Assembly: GCA_014376425.1 (NCBI GenBank)
Contig: JACMRO010000430.1
Location: forward strand, 1 to 11,244
Source: Rubritepida sp.
GTDB taxonomy: Bacteria > Pseudomonadota > Alphaproteobacteria > Acetobacterales > Acetobacteraceae
Reading direction: 5' to 3'
Length of the DNA: 11,244 bases
Shown here: in pieces, positions 6,473 through 11,244 of the stretch
How positions within the stretch are numbered: the first letter of the stretch is position 1
Layout of the letters: each line of letters begins with the position of its first letter
Program-made: the position numbers and the translations under genes
The notes under the pieces: generated by a model
What the model saw: the letters and a program-made list of their open reading frames with translations, nothing else
The model's database searches: none
Told to the model about the DNA's origin: nothing

Positions 6473-7308
6473 GCCACGCCCGGGAGGTTGCACGCTATTA
6501 CCGCTGGCTCGACCGGCTTGCATGGATGCGCGTGATGCGTGGCGAGAGCGGCAGCCAGGCGCAGGCCGTGCACAGGCCGCTGCGCGATGTGGGCGGCGGC
6601 CCGCCCGGGCCGATGGTCGTGCATAAGCTGATGCTGGCGGGGCTGGCGCTGCCGCCGGCACCGCGGGTGCTGGATGCGGGCTGCGGCTATGGCGCCTCTG
6701 CGCTGGACATGGCGCCGCGCATTGGGGGCCGGTGGGATGGCATTTCGCTCAGCCCGGTGCAGGTGCGGCGTGGCAATGAGGAGGCGGCGGCGCGTGGCCT
6801 GGCGGGGCAGGTGGTGCTGTCGGTCGCCAGCTACGACGCGCCGCTGGCCGACGGTTACGACTGGATTTTCGGCATCGAAAGCCTGATCCACGCCCCGGAC
6901 CCGGCGGCGACCGTGGCCAACCTGGCCGCCGCGCTGGCACAGGGCGGGGCGCTGACGATCGTGGACGACATGCCTGAGGAGGTCCTGACGGTGGAGCAGG
7001 CGGCGCGGGTCGCGTTGTTCAAGCGCTGCTGGCGCTGCCCGGTGGCGCCGACACGGGCAGGCTGGCTGGCGGCCTTCGATGCCGCCGGACTGGTGCTGGG
7101 GCATGAGGCGGATCTCACCCCGCTGACCATGCCGCGCCCGGCGGCCGAACTGGCGCCACGCATCGCGGCCCAAGCCCGGGCGGCGCGCTGGAAGCGGCTG
7201 ATCGGGCTGGGCTATCGCAGTGAGGCGGATCTGGGCGGCATGGTGCTGGAGACGCTGCTGGCGGAGGGCGCGGTGAGGTACCGGATGCTGGTCGCCCGCA
7301 AGCCCTGA
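6469..7308 (+). CDS. Class I SAM-dependent methyltransferase, UbiE/tocopherol-methyltransferase-like, 279 aa
   Basis: Predicted cytosolic methyltransferase using S-adenosylmethionine; substrate unknown. The SAM motif I is PRVLDAGCGYGASALDMA (65-82). The acidic-loop region is WDGISLSPVQVRRGNE (89-104), and motif II/III is YDWIFGIESLIHAPDP (130-145), followed by LAQGGALTIVDDM (156-168), the usual order for small-molecule methyltransferases of the UbiE or gamma-tocopherol type. The N-terminal YYRWLDRLAWMRVMRG (10-25) and the C-terminal half (170-279, ending YRMLVARKP) probably form the substrate lid. The ATG at 6469 overlaps the stop of the mini-G3E gene, so the two are translated together; no separate ribosome binding site is visible. 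The product SAH would be a ligand for the divergent SahR-like regulator. The stop is only 10 bases from the convergent rsmB stop, with no terminator visible between them. Confidence 0.9.
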   Translation: MSHAREVARYYRWLDRLAWMRVMRGESGSQAQAVHRPLRDVGGGPPGPMVVHKLMLAGLALPPAPRVLDAGCGYGASALDMAPRIGGRWDGISLSPVQVRRGNEEAAARGLAGQVVLSVASYDAPLADGYDWIFGIESLIHAPDPAATVANLAAALAQGGALTIVDDMPEEVLTVEQAARVALFKRCWRCPVAPTRAGWLAAFDAAGLVLGHEADLTPLTMPRPAAELAPRIAAQARAARWKRLIGLGYRSEADLGGMVLETLLAEGAVRYRMLVARKP

Positions 7309-7318
7309 CGGATTGGCG

Positions 7319-8530
7319 TCAGAACATCTGCCGTGCGATGAAGAAGCCATCCATCCCGCCCTGCTCGGCCCACATATCCGGCCGGGTACGCAGCGCACCC
7401 TGAGGGGTGATCGCGCCCTCCAGCCCGGGCACTTCCTCCGGCCGGATGGGGTCCAGCCCGTCAGGGAAATGGGCCTCGCCCTCCTCGCCCTGCAGCGAGC
7501 AGGTGGCGAAGACCAGGCGCCCACCCGGCCGCACCCAGCGCCGCGCCGCCGCCAGTAATGCCCGCTGCTGCTCGGCCTGCCGCTCGACATCCTGCAGCTT
7601 CTTCAGATGCACCACATCTGGGTGGCGTCGAATGGTGCCGGTGGCGGTGCAGGGCGCGTCCAGCAGCACGGCGTCGAACTGCGTGCCGGGGTCCCAGCGC
7701 AGCGCATCGGCGATGACGATGTCGGCGGGCAGGCCCAGGCGGGTGAGATTTTCGTGCAGCCGCTCGGCGCGCTTGCGCCCGCGTTCCACCGCCACGACCT
7801 GGGCGCCGGCGGCGGCGAGCTGCGCCGTCTTGCCGCCGGGTGCGGCGCAGAGGTCCAGCACCCGCTCACCGGGCTGCGGCGCCAGCAGCCGCACGGGCAG
7901 CGCGGCCGCGGCGTCCTGGGCCCAGAAGCGGCCCTCCGCAAAGCCCGGGATCTCGGTGATGCGGGTGCCGGCCGGCATCCGCGCGGTGCCGTTGGGCAGC
8001 ATGATCGCCCCCTCCAGCGTCGCGCCTGGCTTGAGCGACAGGTCCAGCGCCGCCTCCTGCGCATGGGCCAGCGCGATGGCCCGCACCGCTGTACCATGCG
8101 TGGCGTGCCAGGCCGTCCACAGCCAGGATGGTGTGTCGGGCCGCGGCGCATCCAGCCCTTCCAGCGCCGCCACCCCGGCCTCCGACACCCGCCGCAAAAC
8201 GGCATTGACGAGGCCGGCGAAGGGCCTGGGCACCAGCGCCACACAGTCGCTGACCGCGGCGTGCGGCGGGGTGCCCAGCAGGAGAAGCTCCGCGGCGCCG
8301 ATGCGCAGGGTGTTGCGGACCTCGGGCGGCGGCTCGCGCTTTAGCCAGGGTTCCAGCACGGCATCGAGGCTGCCCATGCGGCGCAGCACGGTGGCGGCAA
8401 TGCGGTGCCCGGCGGCCCGGTCGCGCGGTGGCATCGGCGGCAGGCCGTCCAGCGCCTCCTCCAGCGGGCGGCGGGATTGCAGGACGGCGGTCAGAAGCGC
8501 CAGCGCGGCGGTGCGGGTGGGGGAAGCCAT
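7319..8530 (-). CDS. rsmB: RsmB-like 16S rRNA (cytosine-C5) methyltransferase, 403 aa
   Basis: RsmB/NOP2/Sun family enzyme; the E. coli homologue makes m5C967 in 16S rRNA from SAM. Residues 1-130 form the NusB-like RNA-binding domain (VLRRMGSLDAVLEPWL, IGAAELLLLGTPPHAAVSDCV, GLVNAVLRRV). Residues about 200-403 are the catalytic Rossmann domain: motif I VLDLCAAPGGKTAQLA (224-239), motif IV DAPCTATGTIRRHPDV (291-306) with Cys294, and motif VI FATCSLQGEEGE (341-352) with Cys344, the expected catalytic cysteine. It ends GGMDGFFIARQMF, the usual family terminus. At 403 aa it is a little shorter than E. coli RsmB (429 aa). The ATG at 8530 begins MASPTRTAALALLTAVLQ, a normal start for the NusB fold; no strong ribosome binding site precedes it. 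It stands alone on its strand, convergent with the methyltransferase gene and divergent from the glycosyltransferase gene. Confidence 0.94.
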   Translation of the reverse strand: MASPTRTAALALLTAVLQSRRPLEEALDGLPPMPPRDRAAGHRIAATVLRRMGSLDAVLEPWLKREPPPEVRNTLRIGAAELLLLGTPPHAAVSDCVALVPRPFAGLVNAVLRRVSEAGVAALEGLDAPRPDTPSWLWTAWHATHGTAVRAIALAHAQEAALDLSLKPGATLEGAIMLPNGTARMPAGTRITEIPGFAEGRFWAQDAAAALPVRLLAPQPGERVLDLCAAPGGKTAQLAAAGAQVVAVERGRKRAERLHENLTRLGLPADIVIADALRWDPGTQFDAVLLDAPCTATGTIRRHPDVVHLKKLQDVERQAEQQRALLAAARRWVRPGGRLVFATCSLQGEEGEAHFPDGLDPIRPEEVPGLEGAITPQGALRTRPDMWAEQGGMDGFFIARQMF

Positions 8531-8584
8531 GGCCGTATATGGCGGCTTTGCGCGGCGACCAGAACCCCGCTACCACCCGGCGCG
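8531..8584. promoter_or_regulatory. Divergent promoter region between rsmB and the GT83 gene
   Basis: Only 54 bases separate two outward-facing starts, so promoters for both genes should lie here or extend into their 5' ends. TATATGG at 8536-8542 is the only AT-rich patch. No convincing -35/-10 pair or operator could be assigned. Confidence 0.35.
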
Positions 8585-10252
8585 ATGTTTGCCACTTTTC
8601 TTCCGCGGGCCGAGGCGGTGATCGCGCGCTGGCCGCGGGCGGCGCTCGTGGCCTTGTGCCTGTGCCTTTACACGCCGGGATTCGTCGCCACCCCGGCCCT
8701 GGATCGTGACGAGGCGCGCTTCGCCCAGGCCAGTCGCCAGATGGTGGAAAGTGGCGACTACGTGAACATCCGCGTGGGCGCGGAGGAGCGCAACAAGAAG
8801 CCGGTCGGCATCCACTGGGCGCAGGTGGCGGTGGTTCACGCGCTTGAGGCGGTGGGCATTCCCGCGCGCAACGAAATTTTCGCCTACCGGGTTCCTTCCA
8901 TGCTCGGCGCCATCCTCGCCGTGCTGGCGACGTTCTCCTTCGGCCGCGCGCTGGTCGGGCGGCGTGCGGCGCTGCTGGGGGCGGCGATGTTGGCGGCCTG
9001 CATGGTGCTGCTGGTGGAAACGCATATCGCCAAGACCGACGCGGCGCTGCTGGCCACCGTCGCCGCAGCCATGGGGCTGTTCGGCCTGGCCTATCTGCGG
9101 CCCGGGGTGTTCACGGCAAGGCAGGCGGCTGCCTTCTGGGGCATTCTGGGGCTGTCGATCCTGTTGAAGGGCCCGGTGGGCCCGATGGTGCCGTTGCTGA
9201 CCGGCATCACGCTCGCCTTGATGGACAGGACCGTGCCCTGGCTGCGGGCGCTGCGCCCGGCCTGGGGCGTGCCGCTGATGCTGGCGCTGGCGGCGCCCTG
9301 GATGATCGCCATCGGCATCGCGACGGAGGGCCGGTTCTTCGCTCAGGCGCTGGGCGACGACATGATCGCGAAGGTGGCGGGCGGCGAGGAGCGCCACTGG
9401 GGGCCGCCTGGCTACTATCTCATCGTTTTCTTCGTCGCCGCCTTCCCCTCGGCCTGGATGGTGGTGCCGGCGCTGCGCCAGGCGTGGGCGGCGCGCACCC
9501 TGCCGGCCACGCGCTTCCTGCTGGCCTGGCTGGTGCCGAGCTGGCTGGTCTTCGAGGCGGTGGCGACCAAGTTGCCGCACTACACGATGCCCAGCTACCC
9601 AGCGCTGATGCTGCTGATCGCCGCCTGGGCGATGGACCCGCTGCGGCTGTTGCCCGGCCGCTGGATGCTGTGGGCGATGCGCGCGGCGCTACTGGCGGTG
9701 GCGGTGGGGCTGGGTGCCCTGATGGTGGTGGCGCCGATGGTGCTGGATGGGCGGGTGCCATGGGTTGCGTGGCTGGTGCTGCCGTTTGCGCTGCTGCTGG
9801 CCCTGGTGGTGCTGCGCACCAGCGCCGACGGCCAGTGGGGGCGGGCGGGCGCCTTGGGCGTGGTATTGGCGGTGCCGGTCTATGCCGCCGCGCTGGGCGG
9901 CGTGCTGCCACGCATCGAGGCGATGTGGGTCGCCCCCCGGCTGCAGGCGGCACTGGCCCGGGTGGCACCCGGCCTGCCGGCGCAGCGCTTCGGCATTACC
10001 GGCCACGCCGAACCCTCGACGTTGTTCGCCATCGGCGGTGGGCTGCGGCTGCTGCCCGGCGGCGCGGCCGCCAGCGCATTCCTGGCCGAGGCGCCCGGCC
10101 GGGTGGTGGCGGTGGGTAACCGGCAGGAGGCCGCCTTTCAGGCCGACGCGACGGAGCGCGGGCTGCGGCTACAGGAACTCGCCACAGTCTCCGGCTACAA
10201 TTATTCCCGCGGGCGGCCGATCACGCTGCTGCTGTACAGGAGCGTGCCATGA
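8585..10252 (+). CDS. ArnT-like GT83 family integral-membrane glycosyltransferase, 555 aa
   Basis: A GT-C fold enzyme of the ArnT/PMT kind, which moves a sugar from a polyprenyl-phosphate carrier onto a lipid or protein acceptor on the periplasmic side. The first loop holds the acidic catalytic motif PALDRDEARFAQASRQM (37-53), then SGDYVNIRVGAEERNKKPVGIHW (55-77), matching the ArnT DE...SGDW...KPPLGYW pattern. Other family signs are ETHIAKTDAALL (145-156), LLKGPVGP (193-200) and the KLPHYTMPSYPAL motif (329-341). About a dozen hydrophobic segments lie between 18 and 440, followed by a soluble C-terminal domain (about 440-555). Acceptor and sugar are unknown; I see no reason to call it arnT itself. 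The in-frame ATG at 8585 is preferred over upstream in-frame starts, which lie inside rsmB and encode non-membrane sequence. Its stop overlaps the dedA-family start (ATGA). Confidence 0.93.
   Translation: MFATFLPRAEAVIARWPRAALVALCLCLYTPGFVATPALDRDEARFAQASRQMVESGDYVNIRVGAEERNKKPVGIHWAQVAVVHALEAVGIPARNEIFAYRVPSMLGAILAVLATFSFGRALVGRRAALLGAAMLAACMVLLVETHIAKTDAALLATVAAAMGLFGLAYLRPGVFTARQAAAFWGILGLSILLKGPVGPMVPLLTGITLALMDRTVPWLRALRPAWGVPLMLALAAPWMIAIGIATEGRFFAQALGDDMIAKVAGGEERHWGPPGYYLIVFFVAAFPSAWMVVPALRQAWAARTLPATRFLLAWLVPSWLVFEAVATKLPHYTMPSYPALMLLIAAWAMDPLRLLPGRWMLWAMRAALLAVAVGLGALMVVAPMVLDGRVPWVAWLVLPFALLLALVVLRTSADGQWGRAGALGVVLAVPVYAAALGGVLPRIEAMWVAPRLQAALARVAPGLPAQRFGITGHAEPSTLFAIGGGLRLLPGGAAASAFLAEAPGRVVAVGNRQEAAFQADATERGLRLQELATVSGYNYSRGRPITLLLYRSVP
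10238..10242 (+). promoter_or_regulatory. Ribosome binding site of the DedA-family gene
   Basis: AGGAG lies 6 nt before the ATG at 10249, inside the last codons of the glycosyltransferase gene. It decides the start (MMDWV) and shows that the DedA protein is translated from the same mRNA. Confidence 0.65.
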
Positions 10253-10881
10253 TGGATTGGGTGACCGACACGGTGGCCAGTGCCGGCCTGCTGGGCGTGT
10301 TCCTGCTGATGCTGGCGGAGAACCTGTTTCCGCCCATCCCGTCCGAGCTAATCATGCCGCTGGCCGGATTTGCTGCTGCCCGCGGGCAGCTTTCGCTGTT
10401 GGGCGTGGTGGTGGCCGGGGTGGCGGGGACGCTGTTGGGCAACGTGTTCTGGTTCGAACTGGCGCGTGCTTTCGGCGCGACACGCAGCATCGGCCTGGCG
10501 GTGCGCTTCGGCGGCTGGTTGGGCATCACGGCACACGATCTGGAGAAGGCACAGCTGACGTTACGGCGGCGCGGGCCTTGGGCGGTGTTTCTGGGCCGGA
10601 TGATGCCCGGCATCCGCACCGTCATCTCCATCCCGGCCGGGCTGATCGAAATGCCGCGGCCGCTGTTCTACGGGCTGACGACGCTGGGCAGCACCATCTG
10701 GGTCGGCGGCCTGGCGGTGGTGGGGTATGTGCTGGAGGAGCGCTTCACCGCGGTGGAAACCTATATCGGGCCGTTCAGCAAGGTGTTTTTGGGATTGTTC
10801 GTGCTGGCGCTGTTGTGGCCGCTGGGGCGGGTGCTGTGGCAGCGTCGAGGGGGCAAAAGCCGGGGCGGCGACCGGGGCTGA
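10249..10881 (+). CDS. DedA-family (SNARE-associated/VTT domain) membrane protein, 210 aa
   Basis: Inner-membrane protein of the DedA superfamily. Members have been shown to transport undecaprenyl phosphate or other phospholipids across the membrane and to support membrane homeostasis; which substrate this one handles is unknown. Family hallmarks are ENLFPPIPSELIMPLAGFAA (24-43), with acidic Glu24 and Glu33 around the re-entrant FPPIP loop, and GRMMPGIRTVISIPAG (116-131) with Arg117 and Arg123, the conserved basic residues of the second re-entrant loop. Hydrophobic stretches near 10-22, 50-68, 140-160 and 178-196 complete the usual topology, and the C-terminus is basic (RRGGKSRGGDRG). Its length matches the family norm of 190-220 aa. 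It overlaps the GT83 gene by 4 bases. Since GT83 enzymes release a polyprenyl-phosphate carrier on the periplasmic face, a carrier-recycling partner is an attractive but unproven role. Confidence 0.95.
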   Translation: MMDWVTDTVASAGLLGVFLLMLAENLFPPIPSELIMPLAGFAAARGQLSLLGVVVAGVAGTLLGNVFWFELARAFGATRSIGLAVRFGGWLGITAHDLEKAQLTLRRRGPWAVFLGRMMPGIRTVISIPAGLIEMPRPLFYGLTTLGSTIWVGGLAVVGYVLEERFTAVETYIGPFSKVFLGLFVLALLWPLGRVLWQRRGGKSRGGDRG

Positions 10882-10921
10882 TTGCGCCCGGGGCGGTGCT
10901 TCGGTAAAGACGGCGCCGACC

Positions 10922-11011
<90 letters not shown>

Positions 11012-11061
11012 CGCCCCATACGAGTAGCGCTCTCCGCCTGGCCGACGGCCGCGCTGAGCGG

Positions 11062-11080
11062 CAGGTTTCCTGGGGTTTTT
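11062..11080 (+). terminator. Weak possible terminator downstream of tRNA-Ser
   Basis: CAGG-TTT-CCTG (11062-11072) followed by GGG and TTTTT (11076-11080). The 4-bp stem is short for an intrinsic terminator. A small GGCC-GAC-GGCC hairpin (11040-11050) lies upstream and may add structure. This is the only T run soon after the tRNA, so it is recorded with low confidence. Confidence 0.22.
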
Positions 11081-11162
11081 GGGTCAGACCTGTTGACTGG
11101 CCGAACGCGGAAGCGGGCGAAAATCGCTCTCCGGAGGCCAATTCTCTCCGGACCTCCTGACT

Positions 11163-11193
11163 TGGGCGTTTTAGTACGGAACTAAAAAACCCA
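11163..11193. repeat. 31-nt AT-rich inverted repeat (hairpin or operator candidate)
   Basis: TGGG-cg-TTTTAGT-acgga-ACTAAAA-aa-CCCA. Outer arms of 4 bp and inner arms of 7 bp are perfect, with a symmetric 2x2 internal mismatch and a 5-nt loop. The inner core, TTTTAGT-N5-ACTAAAA, stands out in about 68% GC surroundings and has the shape of a dimeric regulator site (TetR- or HxlR-type proteins use such repeats), perhaps for a gene beyond the right edge. It could instead be a bidirectional terminator, since on the minus strand it lies 1 base after a possible stop codon, but an AT-rich stem without a clean 3' T run argues against that. Confidence 0.45.
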
Positions 11194-11244
11194 GCTAAAC
11201 GGCCGGCTTCAGCGCGGTCGGCACTTGCCCTGGTTCGAAGCCCA

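Larger units (their letters stand above)
11012..11244. other. 233-bp tail without a confident gene
   Basis: Frames spanning this stretch run through the tRNA or show no natural protein sequence. It holds the weak terminator-like element, an inverted repeat CCGGAG-N9-CTCCGG (11131-11151), and the 31-nt hairpin at 11163-11193. A 15-codon minus-strand frame enters from the right edge and stops at 11195; it could be the tail of a gene beyond the window but is too short to judge. Confidence 0.5.

Noticed and set aside
6074..6661. Long N-terminal extension of the regulator frame up to an ATG at 6661
   Set aside because: The extra residues are Ala/Pro/Arg-rich noise opposite the divergent genes; the true domain starts near 6073.
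6271..7590. Minus-strand 439-codon frame opposite the methyltransferase gene
   Set aside because: Antisense shadow of the methyltransferase and end of rsmB; low-complexity composition rich in Arg, Gln and His, and no motifs.
7407..8621. Plus-strand 404-codon frame opposite rsmB
   Set aside because: Ser/Arg/Ala-rich shadow translation, whereas the opposite strand carries all RsmB catalytic motifs.
8570..9580. Minus-strand 336-codon frame opposite the GT83 gene
   Set aside because: Composition of Arg, His and Gln typical of antisense GC-rich sequence; the plus strand encodes a clear membrane enzyme.
11195..11244. Minus-strand 15-codon frame ending in TAG at the right edge (GFEPGQVPTALKPAV)
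   Set aside because: It might be the end of a neighbouring gene, but 15 codons with mixed third positions cannot support a call.
11228..11244. GGTTCGAAGCC resembling a tRNA T arm at the right edge
   Set aside because: Beyond two pairs the stem does not pair on either strand, so there is no evidence for a second tRNA.

Overview
The window is 11.2 kb of high-GC, densely packed bacterial chromosome. Codon third positions are overwhelmingly G or C. The protein types point to an alphaproteobacterium, most plausibly Rhodospirillales/Acetobacteraceae: a GltX of the LSKRLG subtype, an ArsR-methyltransferase regulator in front of B12-dependent metH, an RsmB-like rRNA methyltransferase, and a GT83-DedA pair. 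The lineage is inferred from protein style, not from a search. Most of the region looks like ordinary core genome. No transposase, integrase, CRISPR array or phage gene is visible.

Left half, minus strand (read right to left): an ArsR-HTH/SAM-methyltransferase fusion regulator of SahR type (ending 5120), metH (5116-1622), a short stretch that looks like a frameshifted small gene (about 1594-1411), a 148-aa protein of unknown function (1420-974), and glutamyl-tRNA synthetase gltX (977 to beyond the left edge). Spacing is tight: 3 nt between regulator and metH, and an ATGA stop/start overlap into gltX. This suggests one transcription unit headed by a regulator that probably senses S-adenosylhomocysteine and controls methionine regeneration.

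Divergent from the regulator, plus strand: a 119-aa protein that looks like the N-terminal part of a CobW/G3E GTPase with its P-loop eroded but its CxCC metal motif kept (6113-6472). It is coupled by ATGA to a class I SAM methyltransferase (6469-7308). A compact AT-rich cluster of palindromes (6078-6105) lies between the two divergent units and is the best operator candidate in the window.

Right half: an RsmB-type rRNA cytosine methyltransferase on the minus strand (8530-7319) converges on the methyltransferase. Diverging from it is a plus-strand pair, an ArnT-like GT83 membrane glycosyltransferase (8585-10252) and a DedA-family membrane protein (10249-10881), again coupled by ATGA. A complete tRNA-Ser(CGA) follows at 10922-11011. 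The last 233 bases have no confident gene but carry a marked 31-nt AT-rich hairpin/palindrome.

The centre of the window reads as a methyl-cycle neighbourhood: MetH makes methionine, SAM-dependent methyltransferases consume SAM and make SAH, and a SAH-type sensor sits on the divergent promoter. The most unusual item is the P-loop-less G3E-like protein facing a zinc- and cobalamin-dependent enzyme across that promoter.
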